45,979 nucleotides of DNA from an uncultured Alistipes sp. (GTDB lineage Bacteria > Bacteroidota > Bacteroidia > Bacteroidales > UBA932): NCBI GenBank assembly GCA_945787505.1, contig CALZHC010000007.1:1-45979 (forward strand). The letters are read 5' to 3'. The notes beneath the pieces are model-generated. The model saw only the letters and a program-made list of their open reading frames with translations, was not told where the DNA came from and searched no databases. Both the position numbers and the translations under genes were made by a program. The first letter of the stretch is position 1; the number at the start of each line of letters is the position of its first letter. This document shows positions 18,876 through 26,861 of this stretch, piece by piece.

Positions 18876-18884
18876 TTTGAATTG

Positions 18885-18892
18885 CAAAATTA
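18885..18892 (-). promoter_or_regulatory. -7 promoter element for the 126-residue exported protein
   Basis: The minus strand reads TAATTTTG (TAnnTTTG), 44 bp before the start codon at 18841, and overlaps the leader of the divergent dipeptidase gene. Confidence 0.5.
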
Positions 18893-18906
18893 TAAATAAT
18901 AACGAT

Positions 18907-20616
18907 ATGACAAGAAATCTGTTCAAATACGCCCTGGGCGTTCTAATGCTTTCTCTCCTGCCTCTTATGCAGGCAGATGCATGCTCCAATGTAATAGTTA
19001 CAAAAGGTGCTTCGAAAGACGGGTCGGTTATTATCTCCTATTCGGCCGATTCTCACCAGCTCTATGGGGAGCTCTATCATAAACCCGCAGGATTCTTTGC
19101 AAAGGGAACATTCCTTGATGTAGTGGAGTGGGATACAGGAAAACCTCTTGGAAGGATTCCTCAGGTACGCGAGACATTCAATACTGTCGGTAATATGAAT
19201 GCTCATCAGGTGATGATTACTGAAACTACTTATGGTGGACGTCAAGAACTCTATGATCCTGATGGCATTATGGACTATGGTTCCCTTATCTATATCACTC
19301 TCCAGAGAGCTCGTACTGCACGCGAGGCAATCGATATTATAGTTGAACTTGCAAATGAATACGGATATGCCTCTTCAGGAGAATCTCTCTCCATTGGAGA
19401 CAAGGACGAAGCCTGGATTATGGAAATCATCGGCAAAGGTTCAAAAATCGTAAATGGAAAGAATGTCAACAAGGGTATTGTTTGGGTTGCAACACGTATT
19501 CCCGATGGATATATCAGTGCACATGCCAATCAGGCAAGAATTACCAAAATAGACTTCAAGGACAAGAAGAATTGGCTCTATTCCAAGGATGTTGTCTCTT
19601 TCGCCCGTGAAATGGGATACTTTGAAGGCAAGGATGAAGAGTTCAGCTTCTGTGACGCCTATGCTCCCATTGATTTCGGAGCAATGAGAGGTTGTGAAGC
19701 ACGCGTGTGGAGTGCATTCAATATTCTGGGAGAAGGTATGATCGGTGACAGAAAGGCTGAAGAGTACCTTGATTACGCAATGGGTTATAACAAAGAGAAT
19801 AGGCTTCCTCTCTACATCAAGCCCGCAAATAAAGTCGGTGTCAAGGAGGTCGCTGATGTGATGAGAGATCATTATGAAGGTTCTCCCATGGATATGACTG
19901 TCGATGCAGGTGCAGGTGGACACCACACTCCCTACAGATGGAGACCCATGCATTTTGAAGTGAATGGCAAAGAGTATCTTAACGAGAGGGCTCTCGCCAC
20001 ACAGCAGACTGGTTTCTGGATTGTATGCCAGAGCCGAAACTGGCTTCCCGATGAGATTGGAGGTATTCTTTGGTTTGGTGTAGATGATGCTGCAACATCT
20101 TGTCTTACTCCTTGCTATACAAGTATGACCAGAGTTCCGGAGTGTATCCGCACCGGAAATGGCAATATGATTACCTACTCTCCCACATCACTCTTCTGGG
20201 TAACCAATCGTATTGCAAACTTCGCATATATGCTTTATGACAGAGTGGCTCCTGAGGTTCAGAAGGTTGCTGATGAATGGGAAAACAACGCCATCGAAGA
20301 GGTTAAGGAGATAGACCAGAAGGCCCTTGATATGTTTGCCATTAATGGCAAGAAAGCATCCAAGGATGTGATTGCCATGGTAACAGATTACTCATGCAAC
20401 AAGGCTCAGGATCTCTTCTACATCTGGCAGCAGCTTGATATCTACCTCCTCGTCAAGTACATGGACGGTAATATCAAAATACAGAATGAAGACGGTTCAT
20501 TTAAGGACAACGGCAATTCGCCTGCTATCCCTGCTGCTCCTTCACAGCCGGGTTATAGTGAAAAGTGGAAAGAGGCTGTAGTGAAGGATGCTGGAGATAT
20601 TCTTGAAGTCAGATAA
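18907..20616 (+). CDS. C69 family dipeptidase (N-terminal nucleophile hydrolase)
   Basis: 569 residues from ATG 18907; the longer frame from 18796 is rejected because the signal peptide and promoter fit this ATG. After a signal peptide, processing at ADA-Cys26 exposes the Cys nucleophile in CSNVIVTKGASKDGS, the hallmark of family C69 dipeptidases. Such enzymes remove N-terminal dipeptides and act in the periplasm or outside the cell. Its stop codon overlaps the cdaA start (TAATG), so the two are translationally coupled. Confidence 0.92.
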   Translation: MTRNLFKYALGVLMLSLLPLMQADACSNVIVTKGASKDGSVIISYSADSHQLYGELYHKPAGFFAKGTFLDVVEWDTGKPLGRIPQVRETFNTVGNMNAHQVMITETTYGGRQELYDPDGIMDYGSLIYITLQRARTAREAIDIIVELANEYGYASSGESLSIGDKDEAWIMEIIGKGSKIVNGKNVNKGIVWVATRIPDGYISAHANQARITKIDFKDKKNWLYSKDVVSFAREMGYFEGKDEEFSFCDAYAPIDFGAMRGCEARVWSAFNILGEGMIGDRKAEEYLDYAMGYNKENRLPLYIKPANKVGVKEVADVMRDHYEGSPMDMTVDAGAGGHHTPYRWRPMHFEVNGKEYLNERALATQQTGFWIVCQSRNWLPDEIGGILWFGVDDAATSCLTPCYTSMTRVPECIRTGNGNMITYSPTSLFWVTNRIANFAYMLYDRVAPEVQKVADEWENNAIEEVKEIDQKALDMFAINGKKASKDVIAMVTDYSCNKAQDLFYIWQQLDIYLLVKYMDGNIKIQNEDGSFKDNGNSPAIPAAPSQPGYSEKWKEAVVKDAGDILEVR

Positions 20617-21413
20617 TGTTCGATTTTATACATCTCTCGGTTATCGATGTTCTGGATATCCTTCTCGTAGGATTCCTGATTTACAAGCTGATAAAGATAA
20701 TGAAAGGCACATCTGTCTTCAATATCTTCATTGGTATTGTAGTCATATACTTAGGCTGGATAGTGGTTACCGCTCTGAATATGAGCCTGCTCTCTTCGAT
20801 ATTGGGGCAGGTTCTTGGAGTCGGTGTCATTGCCTTGATTATCATTTTCCAGCCTGAAATCAGGCGCTTCCTTCTTCATATCGGTGCCAAATATGTCACT
20901 GGGTCCAAGAAGAATCCTCTCACCAGATGGCTCTTTCAGAGTAGCGAAATCGAAATGAAGGCTACCGCCCTCGACGAGATTGCACAGGCCTGCAGGAGGA
21001 TGTCGGATACCAAGACAGGAGCCCTTATGGTAATCAAGCATAGCAGTTCCCTCGAGTTCGTGGAACAGACAGGAGACCTTCTTGATGCTTTGGTGAACAG
21101 ACGTCTTATCGAGAATATTTTCTGGAAGAATACACCTCTTCACGATGGAGCTATGGTTATCTCGCATGAAAGGATCATTGCAGCCAGGTGTACTCTCCCG
21201 ATTGTAGATAATCCCAACATTCCGCCTCAGTATGGTATGAGGCACAGGGCTGCCGTAAGTATCACACAGGATACTGATGCGGATGCAATCGTAGTCTCTG
21301 AAGAGACAGGAAACATCTCTTTCGTATCCAAAGGGGAACTCAAGACAGTATCGAGCTTGAGTGAACTTAAACTGTTAATCGAGAATTCATATAAGAAAGA
21401 TCAGAACCAATAG
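20616..21413 (+). CDS. cdaA: Membrane diadenylate cyclase CdaA
   Basis: Makes cyclic di-AMP from two ATP, a signal controlling potassium/osmotic balance and wall integrity. 265 residues: three N-terminal membrane segments (about 10-75), then the DAC domain (about 95-245) with the DGA motif at 177-179 (LHDGAMVI) and the RHR motif at 209-211 (RHRAAVS), both intact. It starts within the stop codon of the C69 dipeptidase. A strong terminator follows at 21436. In Bacteroidota this gene is often next to folP; no folP is present here. Confidence 0.95.
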   Translation: MFDFIHLSVIDVLDILLVGFLIYKLIKIMKGTSVFNIFIGIVVIYLGWIVVTALNMSLLSSILGQVLGVGVIALIIIFQPEIRRFLLHIGAKYVTGSKKNPLTRWLFQSSEIEMKATALDEIAQACRRMSDTKTGALMVIKHSSSLEFVEQTGDLLDALVNRRLIENIFWKNTPLHDGAMVISHERIIAARCTLPIVDNPNIPPQYGMRHRAAVSITQDTDADAIVVSEETGNISFVSKGELKTVSSLSELKLLIENSYKKDQNQ

Positions 21414-21420
21414 AGGGCAA

Positions 21421-22068
21421 TCAGCTCTCATGCCGGCAGTCAGACTTTCCTGGTCTGACTGCTTTTTTTATTTTGAACTTAGACTCGTTGTGGCTCAGGA
21501 TTCTTTTGATGTTACTCAAGTGCGAAAGCCATATTATAACTACCGCTACTATGCTGAATATTCTGAGGACAATGCTATCGGTGCGAAGGATGAACGGGTA
21601 TGCGAGTATTGCTATTAGGACCGAAAGCGAAATGTAGCGGCATACAGAGAGTGTGGCAAGGAAGACAGCAAAGCATACCAACATAGTCCATGGCTGCATC
21701 GCTGCAAGGATGCCGCACAAGACCGCTACTCCCTTTCCTCCCTTGAAATTGAAGAAGATAGGAAAGATGTGTCCCAACATCGTAGAGAGCCCGAGTCCTG
21801 ACTGCAATGCAATAAATGCCTCTGTTCCCGGTGTAAGCGTAGAGAGTCGTGCCATTTCGACTGCAGCTACCCCTTTCATAGCATCAATGAAAAAAACCAC
21901 AACTCCCATCTTCCATCCGTATGTCCTCTGGACGTTGGTGGCTCCGGGATTGCCGCTGCCATTGTCCCGTATGTCTTCACCGAAATAGAGCCTGCAGAGA
22001 AGAATTGCGCTAGAGGCTGAACCGAGCAGATATGCTGTCAATATCAGTAGGATTATAGATATGGCCAC
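21421..22068 (-). CDS. plsY: Glycerol-3-phosphate acyltransferase PlsY
   Basis: Integral membrane enzyme transferring acyl groups from acyl-phosphate to glycerol-3-phosphate, the first step in phospholipid synthesis. 215 residues with several hydrophobic segments; motif GSGNPGATNVQRTYG (37-51) and FKGGKGVA are family signatures. It ends only 8 bp from the convergent cdaA stop, and its last 12 or so codons are formed by the cdaA terminator hairpin. It is divergent from mutS2; a TATATTTG element lies at 22092-22085 on its strand. Confidence 0.95.
   Translation of the reverse strand: MAISIILLILTAYLLGSASSAILLCRLYFGEDIRDNGSGNPGATNVQRTYGWKMGVVVFFIDAMKGVAAVEMARLSTLTPGTEAFIALQSGLGLSTMLGHIFPIFFNFKGGKGVAVLCGILAAMQPWTMLVCFAVFLATLSVCRYISLSVLIAILAYPFILRTDSIVLRIFSIVAVVIIWLSHLSNIKRILSHNESKFKIKKAVRPGKSDCRHES
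21436..21469 (+). terminator. Intrinsic terminator of cdaA, inside the plsY 3' end
   Basis: Perfect 10-bp stem GCAGTCAGAC/GTCTGACTGC with 7-nt loop and seven T on the plus strand. It lies within the coding sequence of the convergent plsY gene. Confidence 0.88.
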
Positions 22069-22084
22069 GACTATTCATTTTTTG

Positions 22085-22092
22085 CAAATATA
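22085..22092 (-). promoter_or_regulatory. -7 promoter element for plsY
   Basis: The minus strand reads TATATTTG, matching TAnnTTTG, 17 bp before the plsY start. No -33 TTTG at 19 nt is seen. Confidence 0.5.
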
Positions 22093-22110
22093 CACTTTTC
22101 CAATTATGAT

Positions 22111-22118
22111 TATCTTTG
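22111..22118 (+). promoter_or_regulatory. -7 promoter element for mutS2, directly before the start codon
   Basis: TATCTTTG matches TAnnTTTG and is followed after only 5 nt by ATG 22124, so transcription is expected to begin at or next to the start codon. Confidence 0.6.
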
Positions 22119-22123
22119 CAGCC

Positions 22124-24649
22124 ATGAATAAAAGATCTATTATTGAATCCAGATTGGGCTTTGAGAGGCTAAGAGAGGCAGTTATATCTAAAACCACTAC
22201 AGACTATGCTGCATTCAAGGCCTCCGAAGAAGAGATATCCACAGATGCCGCCCAGGTCGAGTACCGTCAGGCTGTCTGTGATGAAATGAGAGTGATAAGG
22301 ATGTTCGAGGCGTCATTCCCCGAACCCTCTTATATAGATTGTATACCGTTTCTTGTCCCTTTGAAAGGGGGGCAGGATTATATTGATCTCGAGTCGTTGG
22401 TAAAACTAAGATCCTCGCTTGACCTTCTCAGACGTATTCTTGCCTTTTTCTCTACACCCTCTTCGGAAAAGTATCCGCTTCTGAAGCAGATGAGCAGTTC
22501 TGTTATCTCCTTTCCTGAGGTACTCAGACGGATTGATACCATTCTGGACCGCTTTTCTCAGATCAGGGATAGTGCTTCGGAAGAACTTTTCGCCATCAGG
22601 AAGGCAATAAGGGAACAGGAGGGGGCGGCCTCGAGAAAGATCCAGAGTATCCTCAGAAGTGCTGCAGAAGAGGGCTTGGTGGATGAAGAGGCGACTGTCT
22701 CTGTCAGGGATGGAAAGCTCTTGATTCCAATCTCTTCTGCGAACAAGAGAAAAATTCGCGGGATAGTCTATGATGAGTCCGCATCTGGCAAGACTTCCTT
22801 CATCGAACCTATCGAGGTAATAGAGATCAACAACCGTCTGAGGCAGCTTCATCTGGATGAACAGCGTGAGATTATCCGCATTCTCACTCTCTTCACGGAC
22901 TTCCTAAGACCCTATATAGATGATATTCTCTCTTCTGAGGAGTTCATGGGGGAACTTGACTTTATCGATGCAAAGTGTGCCGTTGGCATGAGATACAGAG
23001 GTGGAAAGCCTGTCCTCAATCTTCAAGGGGAGGTTCTTTTGCGTCAGGCGCGTCATCCTCTGCTGGAAGAGGCACTCAAGAGGGAGGGAAAGGAGATTGT
23101 CCCTCTTGATATAACCCTAAATTCCCAAAAAAGGATTCTCCTTGTCTCAGGTCCTAATGCCGGAGGAAAATCTGTTGCCCTAAAAACCACAGGACTTCTG
23201 CAGTATATGTACCAATGGGGACTCCCTGTTCCCGCTTCCCAAGCATCAGAGATGATGGTCTTCAACCGCTTTTTTGTCGATATCGGAGATGGACAGTCTT
23301 TGGACAATGATCTGAGTACTTATAGCTCTCATCTTCTCAATATGAAGGAGGTTCTCGATGGGGCAGATGAAAACTCCCTGGTGCTCATCGATGAGTTCGG
23401 CTCGGGTACCGAACCCTCTGCCGGAGGAGCCATTGCAGAGGAGATCCTCAGCGTTCTGGACAATAGGGGATGTTATGGTGTGATTACCACTCACTATTCT
23501 AATCTTAAGTTCTATGCCACCGGTTCCAATAGGGTGATTAATGGTGCCATGCTGTTTGATATCAAGAAAATCTCCCCAGAGTTCAAACTGGAGATAGGAC
23601 TTCCCGGTAACTCTTTTGCTTTTGAACTTGCCAGGAAAATGGGACTTGACGAGGCTGTAGTCAAGGGTGCAGAGGAGCGTGTGGGAAAGGATTATGTCTC
23701 CATTGAGCGAAATCTCAAAAAAATCGCTAAAAACAGGAAGCAGCTTGAGGAACGCCTTGTCAGGATTAAGGCTACAGACAGAACTCTGGACAGTATTACC
23801 GAAAAGTATGAGAAGGAACTCTCTGAAATCAAGGCTCTAAGGAAACAGATTATAGATGAGGCAAAGGCGCAGGCAAAGGATATTGTCGATGGAGCCAATA
23901 GACAGATCGAGAATACTATCAGGCAGATTAAGGAGGCTCAGGCCCAGAAGGAGCGTACTGCCGCTGCCCGTAAAGAACTCAAGGATTTCAAGGATGAGAT
24001 CGATCAGAGAGCTGTTTCGCAGAACGATGAGCTTATCTCGAGAAAGATGGCACAGATTATCGAACGGAAGAAGCGTCAGGAGGAAAGGAGGCAGAAGAGG
24101 GCAGAAGCTGCAGAGCTTCAGGGGCAGGCGGCTGCCGTCGATACTCCTGAGCAACAGAAACCGGCACCGGAGAAGGTAGAGATTACCGTCGGAACTTTTG
24201 TCAAGGTTAACGGAACAGATATTGTCGGTAAGGTAATAGAGATTTCCAAGGGGAACATTCAGGTAGCTGTGGGTGACATAGTGTACAAAACCAAGCTTAA
24301 TCAGGTAACACCCATTTCAAATGCCTCTGCCAAAGATTTTTACAAGGCAGCATCCCGCCCTTCCACTACATCTTCTTCACTTAAACCCATGTCTGCGCAA
24401 AGGCTGGAGTTCAAGCCATCTATCGATGTGAGGGGAATGCGTCTGGAAGAGGCTATTCCCGCTGTCTCCCGTTTTATAGATGATGCCATGATAGTAGGAG
24501 TGAATCAGGTCTCTATTCTTCATGGCAAGGGAAATGGTGTCCTCAAGGAGGAGATCCGCAAATATCTGAAAATTACTCCCGGTATCGTCTCTTTTGCCGA
24601 TGAGCATGTTGAGAGGGGCGGCAGTGGCATTACAGTCGTGAATTTATAG
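22124..24649 (+). CDS. mutS2: Endonuclease MutS2
   Basis: MutS-family ATPase with a nuclease domain, implicated in suppressing recombination and in rescuing collided ribosomes. 841 residues from ATG 22124; the longer frame from 22061 would run through its own promoter element. Order: N-terminal clamp/core, ATPase with Walker A GPNAGGKS (343-350) and Walker B VLIDEFGSGTEP, a long charged coiled coil (about 520-690), a KOW-like segment, and a C-terminal Smr nuclease domain with IDVRGMRLEEA and LHGKGNGVL. No MutL is nearby. comF follows 17 bp downstream. Confidence 0.95.
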   Translation: MNKRSIIESRLGFERLREAVISKTTTDYAAFKASEEEISTDAAQVEYRQAVCDEMRVIRMFEASFPEPSYIDCIPFLVPLKGGQDYIDLESLVKLRSSLDLLRRILAFFSTPSSEKYPLLKQMSSSVISFPEVLRRIDTILDRFSQIRDSASEELFAIRKAIREQEGAASRKIQSILRSAAEEGLVDEEATVSVRDGKLLIPISSANKRKIRGIVYDESASGKTSFIEPIEVIEINNRLRQLHLDEQREIIRILTLFTDFLRPYIDDILSSEEFMGELDFIDAKCAVGMRYRGGKPVLNLQGEVLLRQARHPLLEEALKREGKEIVPLDITLNSQKRILLVSGPNAGGKSVALKTTGLLQYMYQWGLPVPASQASEMMVFNRFFVDIGDGQSLDNDLSTYSSHLLNMKEVLDGADENSLVLIDEFGSGTEPSAGGAIAEEILSVLDNRGCYGVITTHYSNLKFYATGSNRVINGAMLFDIKKISPEFKLEIGLPGNSFAFELARKMGLDEAVVKGAEERVGKDYVSIERNLKKIAKNRKQLEERLVRIKATDRTLDSITEKYEKELSEIKALRKQIIDEAKAQAKDIVDGANRQIENTIRQIKEAQAQKERTAAARKELKDFKDEIDQRAVSQNDELISRKMAQIIERKKRQEERRQKRAEAAELQGQAAAVDTPEQQKPAPEKVEITVGTFVKVNGTDIVGKVIEISKGNIQVAVGDIVYKTKLNQVTPISNASAKDFYKAASRPSTTSSSLKPMSAQRLEFKPSIDVRGMRLEEAIPAVSRFIDDAMIVGVNQVSILHGKGNGVLKEEIRKYLKITPGIVSFADEHVERGGSGITVVNL

Positions 24650-24666
24650 CTTATACAAATAGAAAT

Positions 24667-25341
24667 ATGTTGGAACTGCTCTATCCGAGAAAGTGTTGTG
24701 TGTGTTCAGATGTGTTGGAGAGGGATCAGGAGCATATCTGCAGTGCGTGTATGGAGGATTTCCCGTACACCTATTTCTGGAACTGGCGTGACCACCCTTG
24801 GGAGAAGGCTCTGTGGGGACGCTGTAACTTCCGTTTTGTATGTTCTCTTTTCTACTATTCGAGAGACAATGATTACTCCCGTCTTGACAAAAGGATCAAA
24901 TATGCCGGAGATCTCTCTTTGGGCAGATGGCTCGGGGTCATGCTTGGCGAGAAGATGAAGATTTTATGTGAAGATGTGGATTATATCGTACCTGTCCCTG
25001 TACATCCTTTAAGGCGATGGAAAAGGGGGTATAATCAGGCAGAGGTCATTGCAAAGGGTATCGAAAAGGGAGTTGGCCGTTCTTCCATGTTGTACAACGC
25101 TCTCTACAGGCGGAAGAATTCCGTTTCTCAGACGTTGTTGGATGTAAATGAAAAGTGGAATAACGTAAAGGGTGTCTTTGGTCTCAAAAGAGGAGCACAA
25201 GAAATGCTTGCCGGCAAGCATGTTCTTATCGTCGATGATCTTCTGACTACAGGAGCAACTGCCCAGGCCTGCTTCGAGACACTCGTGCAGATCCCGGGCA
25301 TAACTATTTCATTTGCAAGTCTGGCTGCTGTCAGACATTGA
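24667..25341 (+). CDS. ComF-like phosphoribosyltransferase-fold protein
   Basis: 224 residues. A four-Cys zinc site (Cys10, Cys13, Cys25, Cys28) precedes a type I phosphoribosyltransferase domain with the PRPP-binding loop [13 protein letters not shown] (186-198) and the RRKNSVSQT segment typical of ComF/GntX. Family members take part in DNA uptake (ComF) or related roles; biochemical function is unproven. It follows mutS2 by 17 bp in one operon and overlaps the convergent metK stop by 11 bp. Confidence 0.9.
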   Translation: MLELLYPRKCCVCSDVLERDQEHICSACMEDFPYTYFWNWRDHPWEKALWGRCNFRFVCSLFYYSRDNDYSRLDKRIKYAGDLSLGRWLGVMLGEKMKILCEDVDYIVPVPVHPLRRWKRGYNQAEVIAKGIEKGVGRSSMLYNALYRRKNSVSQTLLDVNEKWNNVKGVFGLKRGAQEMLAGKHVLIVDDLLTTGATAQACFETLVQIPGITISFASLAAVRH

Positions 25342-26617
25342 ATGCTCTCTTAATGGTTTCGACAGAGTCAAGATCTTCCCATGCGAAGAAACGAACCTCC
25401 TTGTCTACGCTCTTTCCGTTCTCAATCACTTTTACGGTTGCCGTGTAAGGGTCTCGTCCGAAGTGTCCGTAAGATGCAGTAGGAAGGTAGATGGGATTCT
25501 CGAGCCCGAGTTTTGCAATGATTGAAGCCGGACGCAGGTCGAAAATCTCTCCTACAATACGTGCAATCTCCCCATCGCTCTCTTTTACGTGTGAAGATCC
25601 GTAGGTGTCGACGAAGATGCTCACAGGCCGTGCCACTCCGATGGCGTACGAAAGCTGGATGAGAAGCTGGTCAGCTACTCCTGCTGCAACGAGGTTCTTG
25701 GCAATGTATCTTGCCATATATGCAGCAGAACGGTCAACCTTGCTGGGGTCCTTGCCTGAGAAGGCTCCGCCTCCGTGGGCGCCTTTTCCTCCGTATGTAT
25801 CCACAATGATCTTTCTTCCTGTGAGACCTGTATCTCCGTGAGGGCCGCCTATCACGAATTTTCCTGTGGGATTTACGTGGAGAATGAAGTCTGTGTCGAA
25901 GAGTCTTGCCGTCTGTTCAGGGAGTCTTGAGATAATACGGGGAATGAGAATCTCCCTAACGTCTTTTGCGATTCTCTCCCTTACGGCTGCATCATTTTCA
26001 ACTGATCCTATTTCATAATCGGATGCTTTGAAATCATCGTGCTGTGTCGAGAGTACTATTGTGTGGACTCTGACAGGACGGTGTGTATCATCATATTCGA
26101 TGGTGAACTGACTCTTGGCATCAGGACGTAGATAGGGCATAGGGGTATCCTTTTCACGACGCAGTGCAGCCAGTTCTATCAGTGCGATGTGTGCAAGGGT
26201 GAGTGGAAGCGGCATATATTCGATGGTGTCGTTGCAGGCGTATCCGAACATCATTCCCTGGTCTCCTGCTCCCTGCTCCTGTTCGTCTTCCCTTACCACA
26301 CCCCTGTTGATGTCAGCAGACTGCTCGTGGAGGGCAGAGAGAATACCGCATGATTTGGAATCAAACATATAATCGGCCTTTGTGTAACCGATTTTCTCAA
26401 TAACACCCCTGGCTACATTCTGTATGTCCACGTATGCGGAATCAGAGCGTACCTCTCCCCCGATAACTGTAAGGCCGGTGCTGACAAAGGTTTCGCAAGC
26501 GACCTTGGCCTTTCTGTCCTGTCTGAGGAAATCGTCGAGAATAGCATCCGAAATCTGGTCAGCCACTTTGTCGGGATGACCTTCGGAAACAGATTCTGAA
26601 GTAAATAAGTATGACAT
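25331..26617 (-). CDS. metK: S-adenosylmethionine synthetase
   Basis: Makes SAM from methionine and ATP. 428 residues with the family motifs [13 protein letters not shown] (14-26), [13 protein letters not shown] and [20 protein letters not shown] in the expected order. It is the only gene of its transcript here. A SAM-II-like aptamer and an intrinsic terminator lie in its leader (26643-26756), indicating feedback control by its product. Its 3' end overlaps comF on the opposite strand by 11 bp. Confidence 0.97.
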   Translation of the reverse strand: MSYLFTSESVSEGHPDKVADQISDAILDDFLRQDRKAKVACETFVSTGLTVIGGEVRSDSAYVDIQNVARGVIEKIGYTKADYMFDSKSCGILSALHEQSADINRGVVREDEQEQGAGDQGMMFGYACNDTIEYMPLPLTLAHIALIELAALRREKDTPMPYLRPDAKSQFTIEYDDTHRPVRVHTIVLSTQHDDFKASDYEIGSVENDAAVRERIAKDVREILIPRIISRLPEQTARLFDTDFILHVNPTGKFVIGGPHGDTGLTGRKIIVDTYGGKGAHGGGAFSGKDPSKVDRSAAYMARYIAKNLVAAGVADQLLIQLSYAIGVARPVSIFVDTYGSSHVKESDGEIARIVGEIFDLRPASIIAKLGLENPIYLPTASYGHFGRDPYTATVKVIENGKSVDKEVRFFAWEDLDSVETIKRAFNV

Positions 26618-26642
26618 TATTATATAGTATTTATTGGTACAT

Positions 26643-26680
26643 AAAAAAATAAATCTCTTCCGGCATAGCGGAGAGATTTT
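26643..26680 (-). terminator. Regulated intrinsic terminator (attenuator) in the metK leader
   Basis: On the minus strand an 8-bp stem, one bulged A and 3 more base pairs enclose a short loop and are followed by AUUUUUUUAU. It lies 26 nt before the metK start and after the aptamer, and no upstream minus-strand gene needs a terminator here. Its 5' arm is complementary over 10 nt to the aptamer. Confidence 0.8.
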
Positions 26681-26708
26681 AACAAAAACACTAAACTATA
26701 TGAAAAAA

Positions 26709-26756
26709 TCTTTAGCATTTTTTTCGGTGGTTGCAAGCGGCCAAATCTCTCCACCT
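26709..26756 (-). promoter_or_regulatory. SAM-II-like riboswitch aptamer upstream of metK
   Basis: On the minus strand, stem P1 is GGUGG (26755-26751) with CCACC (26730-26726), enclosing a loop with AGAUUUGG and CGCUUGCAA. It is followed by an A-rich linker and AUGCUAAAG, the pseudoknot-forming 3' segment. This order (P1, GAUUU/UUGCA loop, A-rich strand, GCUAAA) matches the compact SAM-II (SAM_alpha) class rather than SAM-I, which needs four helices. Position before metK supports SAM sensing. Confidence 0.85.
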
Positions 26757-26768
26757 TGAAATCGGCTG

Positions 26769-26800
26769 CAAAAATTGTAATAAAAAACTAGATATCCAAA
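26769..26800 (-). promoter_or_regulatory. Probable metK promoter
   Basis: On the minus strand TTTG (26800-26797), 20-nt spacer, then AATTTTTG (26776-26769), one base off TAnnTTTG. The expected transcript start is just before the aptamer, leaving no room for other leader elements. Confidence 0.5.
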
Positions 26801-26808
26801 AAAAATTA

Positions 26809-26816
26809 TACTTTTG
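26809..26816 (+). promoter_or_regulatory. -7 promoter element for the Oar-like receptor
   Basis: TACTTTTG matches TAnnTTTG, 45 bp before ATG 26862. No clear -33 TTTG. Confidence 0.5.
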
Positions 26817-26861
26817 CAAGATTAACTAAAGACAAATTTAAATTAACTAATATATACCTCC

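Noticed and set aside
26709..26763. SAM-I riboswitch instead of SAM-II
   Set aside because: GCAACC resembles a SAM-I core, but there is no room for P3, P4 and a closing P1; the short P1 plus GCUAAA strand fits SAM-II.
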